Source: Mycobacterium sp. EPa45 | Lineage (GTDB): Bacteria; Actinomycetota; Actinomycetes; Mycobacteriales; Mycobacteriaceae | Reading direction: 5' to 3' | Assembly (NCBI RefSeq): GCF_001021385.1 | Contig: NZ_CP011773.1 | Span: forward strand, 6,076,001-6,140,000 | Length of the DNA stretch: 64,000 nt | Shown here: piece by piece, positions 47,299 to 55,446 of the stretch | Layout: every line of letters starts with the position of its first letter | Numbering within the stretch: position 1 is the first letter of the stretch | Translations under genes and position numbers: made by a program | Notes under the pieces: generated by a model | Told to the model about the DNA's origin: nothing | The model's database searches: none | The model's input: only the letters and a program-made list of their open reading frames with translations

Positions 47299-49557
47299 CT
47301 AGCGCGCCATGTTGGTAAACCGGGACAGGTGCAGCTGATGCGCAACAGTCACTGTCTTCGTCGGTCCCGCACGGTGTTTCGCGACAATCAGGTCGGCTTC
47401 ACCGCCGCGCGGGTCGTCTGTTTCGAAGGCATCGGGCCGGTGCAGCAAGATCACCATGTCCGCGTCCTGCTCGATCGATCCCGATTCGCGGAGGTCGGCC
47501 AGCATGGGCTTCTTGTCGGTGCGCTGCTCAGGACCACGGTTCAGCTGGCTCATCGCGACAACCGGAACTTCCAGTTCCTTGGCCAGAAGTTTGATCTGCC
47601 TTGAGAACTCGGATACTTCCTGCTGGCGGGACTCGACCTTCTTTCCGGATGTCATCAGCTGCAGGTAGTCGAGCACGATCAGTCGCAACCCCGCCTTTTG
47701 ATGCAGGCGGCGCGCCTTCGCGCGAATCTCCATCATCGTCAGGTTCGGTGAATCGTCGATATACAAGGGCGCTTCACTGATTTCGCTCATGCGGCGCGCC
47801 AGTCGCGTCCAGTCGTCGTCCGTCATCCGGCCCGACCTCATGTCGGCGAGTTTGATCTTGGCCTCAGCCGAGAGCAGTCGCATCACGATCTCGGACTTGC
47901 TCATTTCGAGTGAGAACACGATGCTCGGAAGCCTGTGCTTGATCGAGCAGGACCGCAAAAAGTCCAGTCCCAGAGTCGAATTGTGCGTCGGGATCATCGC
48001 TCGCCCCGCGAGGTACATGTGGTCGCCATTGTCGACCTCGACGCACCGCACGGGAACGCTCTCGATCGGTCGAACATCGGTGATGAAGCGCGAGGACACC
48101 CGCGCTGGACGGCCCGCCCGCTGTTCCTTATGCGCCAGCGCCTTCCGCGGTATCTGAAAAACGCCGTCGTCGGTGGAGAAGTTCAGGATGAAGCCCGTCG
48201 AACCATCGGCGCGATGGCACCGGTATCCGAGGCTGACAATCAGTTCGCAGGCTTCGTCGGCGAGCTGTCGGTCGGTTACCGCTAGTTGAACAGCCCCACC
48301 GCTCTTCACGGTTCCGGCGGCATCCAACAGGCCTGCGAGCAACGCGCGGCGCTGGATTTCGGAGGCGCGCAGGTAATTCACCGGAATGTGCGTGGCGTCT
48401 ATCGCATCAACATCAGCACCCTCGGCTTCGACACGCATGACCACTTCGGGATCGCCGTCGATGAGGCCGCCGCCGAGCCACGCGCCCAGGGTGTACGGCG
48501 CGACCGGCAGGTCGGTGTGCGGAGCCTGCAGCGGCTTGGCATTGGTCACCGAGTGATTCAGGCGGTGGTCCGGGGTCGGGCAACGCAGCGTTGCGGCAAT
48601 TTGTCGCGTGGTCCGCACGGCAGCACATGATTGCATCGACGCCCGCGTCTCCGTCAGCCACTGGTGCTCGGCATCGGCGATGAGCACTGTGCCGTCGGAG
48701 AATTCGACCTCGTAGCAGGGCCGACCGAACATGACGTCGGTCGCCGCCACCACCCTTGTGGGACGTCCCTCGGCGTCGATGAGGTAATCGCCGACCTTGA
48801 CCTCTTCCATCGTGGTCCAGCCCGTCGGCGTCGAGAGGGGCGTGTCCAGCCCCAGCGCCTTGCCCATACCGGGCCTGGCCGCCACCACGATCATCTGTCC
48901 CGGATGCAGCCCGTTGGTCAACGCGTCGAGCTCCTCGAAGCCCGTCGGCACGCCCTTGGACAGACCGCCGTTCGAGGCGATGGCGTCGATCTCGTCCATC
49001 GTCGGCTGCAGCAGATCTTCCAGCGGCAGGAAATCCTCCGCGGTCCGGCGTTCGGTGACGTCATAGATCTCGGCCTGCGCACGATCCACGATCTCGTTGA
49101 CGTCGGCACCTTCGGCGCCGGCGTAGCCGTACTGCACCACCCGGGTGCCGGCCTCCACCAGCCGCCGCAACAACGCCTTCTCCGCGACGATGCCGGCGTA
49201 GTAGCCGGCGTTGGCTGCGGTCGGCACCGTCGAAATCAGCGTGTGCAGATACGGCGCTCCGCCGATGCGGCGCAGCAGCCCGCGGCGATCCAGCTCCGCG
49301 GCGACGGTGACGGCGTCCGCCGGCTCACCACGCCCGTACAGGTCCAGGATCGCGTCGTAGACGTTCTGGTGGGCCGGTCGATAGAAGTCACCCGGACGCA
49401 GCCGCTCCAGCACGTCGGCGATGGCGTCTTTGGAAAGCAGCATGCCGCCCAACACCGATTGTTCGGCTGCGAGATCTTGAGGCGGCTGGCGGCCAAAGTC
49501 CTCAGAAGGAGGAGGACTATCCATCCCGGGCTGACCGAGATCGTCGACGACCGCCAT
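47299..49557 (-). CDS. dnaB: Replicative DNA helicase DnaB with in-frame intein
   Basis: The 752-residue precursor consists of extein 1-233, intein 234-526 and extein 527-752; the spliced helicase would be 459 residues. The N-terminal domain (LAAEQSVLGGMLLSKDAIADVLERL) binds primase and forms the ring; the RecA-like motor has Walker A split as ARPGMGK / STLGLD, the Walker B region LRLIVLDYLQLM, and SRQIKLLAKELEVPVVAMSQLNRGPE. Because the P-loop is interrupted, the unspliced protein cannot bind ATP normally. It stands apart from the upstream rplI-rpsR-ssb-rpsF cluster (same strand) by 483 bases. Confidence 0.97.
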   Translation of the reverse strand: MAVVDDLGQPGMDSPPPSEDFGRQPPQDLAAEQSVLGGMLLSKDAIADVLERLRPGDFYRPAHQNVYDAILDLYGRGEPADAVTVAAELDRRGLLRRIGGAPYLHTLISTVPTAANAGYYAGIVAEKALLRRLVEAGTRVVQYGYAGAEGADVNEIVDRAQAEIYDVTERRTAEDFLPLEDLLQPTMDEIDAIASNGGLSKGVPTGFEELDALTNGLHPGQMIVVAARPGMGKALGLDTPLSTPTGWTTMEEVKVGDYLIDAEGRPTRVVAATDVMFGRPCYEVEFSDGTVLIADAEHQWLTETRASMQSCAAVRTTRQIAATLRCPTPDHRLNHSVTNAKPLQAPHTDLPVAPYTLGAWLGGGLIDGDPEVVMRVEAEGADVDAIDATHIPVNYLRASEIQRRALLAGLLDAAGTVKSGGAVQLAVTDRQLADEACELIVSLGYRCHRADGSTGFILNFSTDDGVFQIPRKALAHKEQRAGRPARVSSRFITDVRPIESVPVRCVEVDNGDHMYLAGRAMIPTHNSTLGLDFLRSCSIKHRLPSIVFSLEMSKSEIVMRLLSAEAKIKLADMRSGRMTDDDWTRLARRMSEISEAPLYIDDSPNLTMMEIRAKARRLHQKAGLRLIVLDYLQLMTSGKKVESRQQEVSEFSRQIKLLAKELEVPVVAMSQLNRGPEQRTDKKPMLADLRESGSIEQDADMVILLHRPDAFETDDPRGGEADLIVAKHRAGPTKTVTVAHQLHLSRFTNMAR
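47980..48858 (-). other. Class 3 intein inside DnaB P-loop, with degenerate LAGLIDADG endonuclease
   Basis: The 293-residue insertion begins with Ala (ALGLDTPLSTPTGW), not Cys, and ends MIPTHN before Ser+1. The class 3 triplet is visible: Trp67 in block B (ADAEHQW), Cys272 in block F (PVRCVEVD) and Thr291 in block G (PTHN). Endonuclease motifs are LGAWLGGG (about 124-131) and LLAGLLDAAG (about 173-182): the catalytic Asp of both LAGLIDADG motifs is replaced (Gly, Ala), so the homing activity is probably lost. The insertion point corresponds to the P-loop site used by other mycobacterial DnaB inteins. Confidence 0.93.
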
Positions 49558-50040
49558 GTGGCTGCCCCCACCTCCTCCTGATCCGTCGAACTCATGTTCG
49601 ATGCACTATCGGAGGTTGTACCCCAAGCCCCCGACAAGTACTCGGCGTCGCGATGATGATCCGTCCCGCCGACGGCTCACGGTAGACGTTGCTGGAGCCG
49701 TCGGAAACCTGGGTTGTTCATCAACCTGTTAGTGGTTTGTGGATAGCTGGGGACAGGGGTGTTGAGTCGTTGGGGAGAACCTGTGGATTACTGGCCCTTT
49801 TTGCGTTATCTGCCCAGCTAAACGCACGGTAGCGCCAGGTGTGTGTTGTGGATGGCAACTTCATCGGCGTGTCGGCTCCGGTTGCGATCTCGGGCGTGTT
49901 GTGTTGCCGGACGTTATGCGCCAGGTTAACGGCCGGTTAGATTAGCTGTGCCGACGCCGCCGGGATGTGTTCGCCAGAAATGCAGCAATTCCCCGGGAGC
50001 GGCCGCTGACGGCCACCACCCGGGGAATTGACGCAGACGG
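49558..50040. other. Upstream region of dnaB with DnaA-box-like repeats
   Basis: The 483 bases between dnaB and rplI contain no supported gene. Three copies of TGTGGAT occur at 49738, 49782 and 49847 in the same orientation; each matches the reverse DnaA box TGTGGA(T/C)AA at 7 or 8 of 9 positions. The left part has an AT-richer stretch at 49797-49812. The terminator hairpin of the ribosomal-protein operon occupies the right end. Confidence 0.5.
49987..50029 (-). terminator. Hairpin downstream of rplI
   Basis: AATTCCCCGGG (49987-49997) and CCCGGGGAATT (50019-50029) are exact inverted copies with a 21-base loop that itself contains GGCC pairs. It starts 12 bases after the rplI stop. No clear U-run follows, a common situation in mycobacterial terminators. 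Confidence 0.7.
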
Positions 50041-50499
50041 CTAACTCTGAGCCACGACGTCGACGGTGATGTCGACGTTCACCTCGGGGTGCAGATGCAC
50101 GCCGACGGTGTGGGCGCCAGTCGCCTTGATGTGTGCCTTGGGCAGCTGCACGGTGCGCTTGTCCAGGCTGGGTCCGCCGGCCTTCTTGATGGCCCCGACG
50201 ATGTCGTTGGCGGTCACCGAGCCGAACAGCTTGCCCGAGTCCGCGGCTGACTTCACCGGCAGCTGGATCGAACCCAGCGCGGTGATGGCGGCCTTGATCT
50301 CGTCGGCGTGCGCACGGTCGCGCACGGTCTTGATCTCGCGGGCGCGACGGATCTCGTCGGCCTGCTTCTGGGCACCGCGCGAGGCCACGATGGCCAGGCC
50401 GCGCGGCAGCAGGTAGTTACGTCCGTAGCCGTCTTTCACCTCGACGGTGTCACCGGCTACGCCGAGGTGGTCGACCTCAGCGGTCAGAATGAGCTTCAT
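50041..50499 (-). CDS. rplI: 50S ribosomal protein L9
   Basis: The 152-residue protein starts [40 protein letters not shown], the L9 signature with GYGRNYL-P-G, followed by the long connecting helix rich in A/K/R and the C-terminal domain that ends with [21 protein letters not shown]. It belongs to the large-subunit surface near L1. It is the last gene of the rpsF-ssb-rpsR-rplI operon and starts 17 bases after rpsR. Confidence 0.98.
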   Translation of the reverse strand: MKLILTAEVDHLGVAGDTVEVKDGYGRNYLLPRGLAIVASRGAQKQADEIRRAREIKTVRDRAHADEIKAAITALGSIQLPVKSAADSGKLFGSVTANDIVGAIKKAGGPSLDKRTVQLPKAHIKATGAHTVGVHLHPEVNVDITVDVVAQS

Positions 50500-50516
50500 G
50501 TCGATACTTCCGTTCT

Positions 50517-50771
50517 CTACCGTGCCGCCGACGTGAACGGCAGCAGCGCAACCTCGCGCGCGTTCTTGACGGCGATCGCGATATCGCGCTGGTGCTGCAC
50601 GCAGTTACCGGTCACCCGGCGAGCGCGGATCTTGCCCCGCTCGCTGATGTAGGTGCGCAGCAGCTGGGTGTCCTTGTAGTCGATGTCCTGCCCCTTCTTG
50701 GAGCAGAACACGCACTTGCGGGTCTTGACCGGCTTTTCCGGTGCAGGACGCCGCTTGTTGGTCTTGGCCAT
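50517..50771 (-). CDS. rpsR: 30S ribosomal protein S18 (zinc-binding C+ form)
   Basis: The 84-residue protein has [60 protein letters not shown]. The Cys-x2-Cys and Cys-x2-His pair is the zinc ribbon of the C+ S18. Mycobacteria often keep a C- paralogue for zinc starvation, which is not in this window. It pairs with S6 in the 30S platform. It lies between ssb (61 bases away) and rplI. Confidence 0.98.
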   Translation of the reverse strand: MAKTNKRRPAPEKPVKTRKCVFCSKKGQDIDYKDTQLLRTYISERGKIRARRVTGNCVQHQRDIAIAVKNAREVALLPFTSAAR

Positions 50772-50832
50772 GGGTCAATCTCTCTCGTTCTTCACAGTCG
50801 CGCCTTTGGCGCGCAAAGGTTTTCGTTGGTTA

Positions 50833-51351
50833 TCAGAAGGGCGGTTCGTCGTCACCGCCGGCGAACGAACCCGATGCCGGGGCGCTGCCCCACGGATCGT
50901 CATTCGACTCACTGGCCGCTTGCGCCGGACGGGAACCGCCGCCCCCGCCGCCGCCTCCACCGAAGCCGCCGCCCCCGCCGCCACTGCGCGAGGCCTTGTT
51001 GACCTTGGCGGTGGCGTAGCGCAGCGACGGGCCGATCTCGTCGACCTCGAGCTCCACGACGGTGCGCTTCTCGCCCTCACGGGTTTCGAAGGAACGCTGC
51101 TTCAGCCGGCCCTGAACGATCACCCGCGACCCGCGGGTGAGGCTCTCGGCCACGTTCTCCGCCGCCTCACGCCAGATGTTGCAGCGCAGGAACAGCGCCT
51201 CGCCGTCTTTCCACTCATTGGTCTGACGGTCGAACGTGCGCGGGGTAGACGCCACCGTGAAATTGGCGACGGCTGCACCCGACGGGGTGAACCGAAGTTC
51301 GGGGTCGGCGGTCAGATTTCCGACGACGGTGATGGTCGTGTCACCGGCCAC
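50833..51351 (-). CDS. ssb: Single-stranded DNA-binding protein
   Basis: The 172-residue protein has the OB fold: [36 protein letters not shown], then [32 protein letters not shown] glycine-rich linker (about 120-140) precedes the acidic tail ending DDEPPF, the partner-binding tip for RecO, PriA and other factors. It binds single-stranded DNA during replication and repair. It sits in the classic rpsF-ssb-rpsR order, 104 bases after rpsF. Confidence 0.98.
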   Translation of the reverse strand: MAGDTTITVVGNLTADPELRFTPSGAAVANFTVASTPRTFDRQTNEWKDGEALFLRCNIWREAAENVAESLTRGSRVIVQGRLKQRSFETREGEKRTVVELEVDEIGPSLRYATAKVNKASRSGGGGGGFGGGGGGGGGSRPAQAASESNDDPWGSAPASGSFAGGDDEPPF

Positions 51352-51455
51352 AAGGTCCTCCTGGCATAGGCGGATGGATTCACCGCGAAGCCTACGTAAG
51401 AGCTCCGACGCGCGGCGAGGTTATCCACTGACGCGGATTGTGAGTCGATGAGGAC

Positions 51456-51746
51456 TCAGTGCTTATCGGTCCGCATCACCTTGGTCCGCAGGACGGACTC
51501 ATTCAGGTTCAGCTGGCGATCGAGCTCGGACACGGTGGCCGGTTCGGCCTTCACGTCGACGACGGCATAGATGCCTTCGGCGTGCTTGGCGATCTCGTAC
51601 GCCAGCCGGCGCCGGCCCCAGATGTCGACCTTATCGACCGAACCGCCGTCACTCCGGATCACGTTCAGGAACGTCTCCAGCGACGGGGCCACGGTGCGCT
51701 CGTCGAGAGTGGGGTCAAGGATGACCATGATTTCGTATGGACGCAT
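51456..51746 (-). CDS. rpsF: 30S ribosomal protein S6
   Basis: The 96-residue protein reads [35 protein letters not shown], then [54 protein letters not shown], the S6 ferredoxin-like fold. ATG 51746 is right because GGAGGTGATGAGG precedes it and length matches the family; the longer frame to 51827 lacks a site. First gene of the ribosomal/ssb operon, divergent from the cyclase gene. A leader hairpin lies just upstream. Confidence 0.98.
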   Translation of the reverse strand: MRPYEIMVILDPTLDERTVAPSLETFLNVIRSDGGSVDKVDIWGRRRLAYEIAKHAEGIYAVVDVKAEPATVSELDRQLNLNESVLRTKVMRTDKH

Positions 51747-51777
51747 GGGAACCTCATCACCTCCTATGGTCGTAGCG

Positions 51778-51796
51778 GCCACGGCGTATCCGTGGC
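51778..51796 (-). promoter_or_regulatory. Leader hairpin upstream of rpsF
   Basis: On the minus strand GCCACGG and CCGTGGC flank a five-base loop, ending about 14 bases before the rpsF Shine-Dalgarno. Many bacteria regulate rpsF through an S6:S18-binding leader hairpin. Whether this one has the CCG-bulge of that motif is not established. Confidence 0.4.
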
Positions 51797-51888
51797 AGAA
51801 GGGTCGCCTGCGTCGGCAACCTGGCAAGGCTACTCCAACATGGGCTGATCAGCGAAATCGCTGCGCCGGTCGGATTTAGACTTCGGCC

Positions 51889-53199
51889 GTGTTCGCCGAG
51901 ACGCGGTATGCGCTCAACGGGGGTCTGCGTGTCGCCTACCGGGCGTCGGCGCCGGGTGCCCGCGACATCGTGTTCGTGCCGAATTGGTTCACCTGCTGTG
52001 AGATCGTTCCCGAACTGAAGTCGATACAAGGTTGGGTCGAGGCGATGACGTCGCTGGGCCGGCTCATCTTCTTGGACCAGCCCGGCACCGGGGCATCCGA
52101 CCCTGTTGAACCCGGCGCGATGCCAACCCTCGAGCAATGGACCGACAGCATCGCCGCGGTGCTCGACGACCTCGACAGCAGCGAAGCCGTGCTTGTCGCG
52201 ATCGACGGTGCCTTCGCAGCCGCGGCGCTCTTCGCCGCCACATATCCATCGCGAACCACCGCTCTCGTTGCCCTCGAGGGCTACGCCGAGATACAAACCA
52301 TCCGGCCTCACGAGACCTTCGCGGAGACGATGACCGCGTTGTGGGGCTCAGGCGAGCTCCAGGCCCTGATGAATCCCGACATGCCGTGGAACGAGGAAAT
52401 CCGGGCGCAGTGGGCGCGGATGGAACGCCTCGCGGTCAGTCCCGCCACCCTGGCGGTGATGCTTGAAATGGTGCAGTGGCTGGACGTCCGGGCGGTACTT
52501 CCCAGCATTCGCGTGCCGACCCTGGTCATTAATCATCTCGACGATCCGTTCGTCGTGCCGCAGATGGGTCGCAATATCGCCGACAACATCACCGGTGCGA
52601 AATATGTTGAGCTGCCAGGCCGCAACTTGTTTCATTTCGTCGAGCCCTGGCGCGCGTCCTTTCAGCGGGTCGCCGAGTTCCTCACCGGACATGAAGCCGA
52701 GGTGCCCGACGATCGGGTGCTGGCCACGGTGCTGTTCACCGACATCGTCGACTCGACTCGCCGGGCGGCTGAGTTGGGGGACCGTGACTGGCACGCGCTG
52801 CTCGACGCCCACGACGCCGTCGTCCGCGCCCAGCTCTCTCGCTTCCGTGGCCATGAAGTCAACACTTCCGGCGATGGCTTCCTCGCCACCTTCGACGGAC
52901 CGCAACGAGCGATCCGCTGCGCCATGGCAATTCGAGGCGCGACCGGAGCGCTCGGCATCGAAATCCGGGCCGGGCTGCACACCGGTGAATGCGAAGTCCG
53001 CGGCGATGACATCGGCGGCATCGCGGTACACATCGGAGCCCGGGTCAGCGCACTGGCCGGCCCGAATGAGGTCTTGGTGTCCAGCACGCTGCGCGACCTC
53101 GTCATCGGCTCGGGGCTCGAGTTCGATGACCGCGGCAGCCACCGCCTCAAAGGGGTCCCCGGCGATTGGCGCCTGTTCGCCGTCGCCCCGAACGCCTAG
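51889..53199 (+). CDS. Class III adenylate cyclase fused to alpha/beta hydrolase-like domain
   Basis: The 436-residue protein has an N-terminal alpha/beta-hydrolase domain (1-270): the elbow reads VAIDGAF, with Asp106 instead of a Ser nucleophile and Ala replacing the first and last Gly; GRNLFHFVEPW carries the terminal His. The C-terminal class III cyclase domain (275-436) has LFTDIVDSTRRAAELGD (metal Asp), NTSGDGFLATFDG (second Asp) and GLHTGECEVRGDDIGGIAVHIGARV. Such fusions are typical of mycobacteria, which have many cyclases. The N-terminal domain probably acts as a ligand sensor. The start is GTG 51889. Confidence 0.9.
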   Translation: MFAETRYALNGGLRVAYRASAPGARDIVFVPNWFTCCEIVPELKSIQGWVEAMTSLGRLIFLDQPGTGASDPVEPGAMPTLEQWTDSIAAVLDDLDSSEAVLVAIDGAFAAAALFAATYPSRTTALVALEGYAEIQTIRPHETFAETMTALWGSGELQALMNPDMPWNEEIRAQWARMERLAVSPATLAVMLEMVQWLDVRAVLPSIRVPTLVINHLDDPFVVPQMGRNIADNITGAKYVELPGRNLFHFVEPWRASFQRVAEFLTGHEAEVPDDRVLATVLFTDIVDSTRRAAELGDRDWHALLDAHDAVVRAQLSRFRGHEVNTSGDGFLATFDGPQRAIRCAMAIRGATGALGIEIRAGLHTGECEVRGDDIGGIAVHIGARVSALAGPNEVLVSSTLRDLVIGSGLEFDDRGSHRLKGVPGDWRLFAVAPNA

Positions 53200-53834
53200 T
53201 TCCGCCGGCCGTAGTACTCCAACGCCAGCTGCAGGGTGGCGTCCGAGACCTGGTCCACCGCGCCGGCGTGAAACGGCGGCTGCGGGTCGTACTCGATCAT
53301 CAACTGGCTGGCCTCCGCGGCCCGGCGCCCGATCAGCAACTCCACCAGCCGCAATGCCATGTCGATGCCGCTGGACACCCCGGCCGCGGTGATGATGCGC
53401 TCCGGCAGGTGCTCGACGACCCGCGCCGGGGAGTAGATCGCGCCGAGGGATTCCAACAACTCGGTGGCCCGCCAATGCGTGCCTGCGGTCAGCCCGGTCA
53501 GCAGCCCCGCGGCGGCGAGCACCAGACTGCCCGTGCACACCGAAGTGGTGAAGGTCGTATGGCGGTGCACCTCGCGAACCCAGTCGAGCACCCGCTCGTC
53601 GGTGACGAGGGTCCGGGTGCCGATCCCGCCGGGGAACACCAGGACGTCGGGCTCGGAGACTTCGTCGAAGGTGGCGTCGACGGTCAGACCGAGCATGCCG
53701 TTGTCGCTGCGGACTTCGCCGCGCTGGTGCCCGACGAAGACGACGTCGATCGACGGGATGCGCTGCAGCACCTCGTAGGGGCCGATCGCGTCCAGTGCGG
53801 TGTTACGCGGGAACAGTGCTATCGCGACTTGCAT
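53196..53834 (-). CDS. DJ-1/PfpI family protein
   Basis: The 212-residue protein has the DJ-1 superfamily fold: MQVAIALFPRNTALDAIGPYEVLQRIPS, LVFPGGIGTRTLV and the nucleophile elbow SVCTGSLVLAAAGLLTGLTAGTHW. It lacks the AraC domain of GlxA relatives (C-terminal end at about 212), so it is the stand-alone form, similar to isonitrile-hydratase-type proteins. ATG 53834 overlaps by 32 bases the 3' end of the mannosyltransferase gene on the same strand. Role unknown. Confidence 0.88.
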   Translation of the reverse strand: MQVAIALFPRNTALDAIGPYEVLQRIPSIDVVFVGHQRGEVRSDNGMLGLTVDATFDEVSEPDVLVFPGGIGTRTLVTDERVLDWVREVHRHTTFTTSVCTGSLVLAAAGLLTGLTAGTHWRATELLESLGAIYSPARVVEHLPERIITAAGVSSGIDMALRLVELLIGRRAAEASQLMIEYDPQPPFHAGAVDQVSDATLQLALEYYGRRN

Positions 53835-55446
53835 CGGGTGCCTCTTGCTCCTCGGCCTTGTCTGCCGGCGCCTCACGCGGCCGCAGCCACCGCGGGAACC
53901 ACTTTGGGTGCGCGTCGTCGGCGCCGTCGAACACTCCCCCGGCCGGATCGTCCACCCGGCCACCCCAGCGCACCAAGTCCAATTCGGGCCGGTAGATCTG
54001 GCGCACCACCAACACCATCAGGGCCGCCACCGCGATGTCACGCAGGAGCACTGTGGCGGTGAACCACTGCTCGGGCAGACCCTTGTTGGCCTCGCCGTAG
54101 AGGTAGTACATCCGCGGCACCCACACCAGCATGTCAACGGTCATCCACGCCAACAGAAGTCGCCGGTGTGGCAGCGCGAGCACCGCCAGCGGCACCAGCC
54201 ACAGCGAGAACTGCGGACTCCACACCTTGTTCACCAACAGGAACGCCGCTACCGTCAGGAACGCCAGCTGCGCCACCCGCGGCCGCTGCGGTGCGGTCAG
54301 TGCGATGTAAGCGATTGCCGCACAACACAATAGGAACAGCACCGCGACGAAGGTGTTGAGGATCACCGGCGGTTGCCAGAACCCGAGGTTGGTGTCAAAA
54401 CCACCCCATCCGGTGAACGACTTGACCACGTTGTAGAGCGAGTCCATGTCATCGCCGCGGCGGGAGTTGAGCCGGAAGAACTCCGACCAGCCGCGCGGAA
54501 ACAGGGCCATCACAGGAAGATTCACCACAAACCACGCACCCACCGCGGCCACCACGGTTTTGGCCGCCTCGGGCATTCGGTCGGTGCGAATCGCCAACAC
54601 CACCAACGGGAGGAGCAGGAGTGCGGGATACAACTTGGCGGCCACCCCGAGGCCGATCAGGATGCCGGCGAGCACCGGCTTCTTGCGCGCCCACGCCAGC
54701 AGACCGCCGATCGCGAAAGCTGTAGCCAGCGCATCGAAATTGGTGAAGACCTGGAAGACGAGCACCGGCGACGCCGCCACCAGCGCGGCATCCCACACTC
54801 GCCGGCCCGCCAGCCACGACGACGCCCACACGGTCGCCAGCCACGCCAACGCAAGACCGATCGCCGCGAAGTTGAAGAACATCACCACTTCGGCGACCGT
54901 CGGTAGCGAGACCATCTTGGCCACCGCGGTGTAGGTCTTGGCCAACGCCATCGACACGTACTGGTACACCCCGGTCAGAACCGGATACTCCATGTAGCGC
55001 ACCGCAGGCTTGCCGTCGTACCGGATCTGCGGCCGTCCGCTCGAGTCGGTCTCGAGCCAGCTCGATTTGTACGGAAAGCGGCCTTGGCTCAACAACTCCG
55101 CGCCGTAGAGCGGCACGGTGTCGGAATAGCACAGTTCGAAGTAGGCGCGCTGATTCTGCCAGTTCGCGACCCGCTGATCGGGTGCCCCGTTACCGACGGT
55201 CTGCAGGCACGGCGCCTTCGTCGACCACCCGAGCGCCAGGACCACCAGCGCCATCATGAACATGACCCGCAGCGGAGTGAAGATCCGCGTCCGGCCGATC
55301 AGCGCATGCCGGCCCACCGGGCCGCCCACCACCTCCGACAGCGCAGAACCTAAAGCATCAGTGCGACTTGGCATGTCGCGATCGTCCGCGCTGCGCCGAT
55401 CCTCGGCCAGCGGTTGAGGGGAGACGGTGGCGCGGCCGTCGGTCAC
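53803..55446 (-). CDS. GT87-family polyprenol-phosphate-mannose glycosyltransferase, Rv0051-like
   Basis: The 547-residue membrane protein has about 10-12 hydrophobic segments. The first extracytoplasmic loop has CYSDTVPLYGAELLSQGRFPYKSSWLE with acidic residues, then MEYPVLTGVYQYVSMALAK, as in GT-C enzymes that use polyprenol-phosphate sugars to build lipomannan or arabinomannan. The distal end is Asp/Glu-rich. GTG 55446 overlaps the ponA1 stop by four bases. The genomic position, just downstream of ponA1, is the same as Rv0051 in M. tuberculosis. The exact sugar linkage is not known. Confidence 0.85.
   Translation of the reverse strand: MTDGRATVSPQPLAEDRRSADDRDMPSRTDALGSALSEVVGGPVGRHALIGRTRIFTPLRVMFMMALVVLALGWSTKAPCLQTVGNGAPDQRVANWQNQRAYFELCYSDTVPLYGAELLSQGRFPYKSSWLETDSSGRPQIRYDGKPAVRYMEYPVLTGVYQYVSMALAKTYTAVAKMVSLPTVAEVVMFFNFAAIGLALAWLATVWASSWLAGRRVWDAALVAASPVLVFQVFTNFDALATAFAIGGLLAWARKKPVLAGILIGLGVAAKLYPALLLLPLVVLAIRTDRMPEAAKTVVAAVGAWFVVNLPVMALFPRGWSEFFRLNSRRGDDMDSLYNVVKSFTGWGGFDTNLGFWQPPVILNTFVAVLFLLCCAAIAYIALTAPQRPRVAQLAFLTVAAFLLVNKVWSPQFSLWLVPLAVLALPHRRLLLAWMTVDMLVWVPRMYYLYGEANKGLPEQWFTATVLLRDIAVAALMVLVVRQIYRPELDLVRWGGRVDDPAGGVFDGADDAHPKWFPRWLRPREAPADKAEEQEAPDASRDSTVPA

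Noticed and set aside
48286..48630. Frame break in dnaB
   Set aside because: The extra 293 codons are an in-frame intein with all splicing motifs, not an insertion with frameshift.
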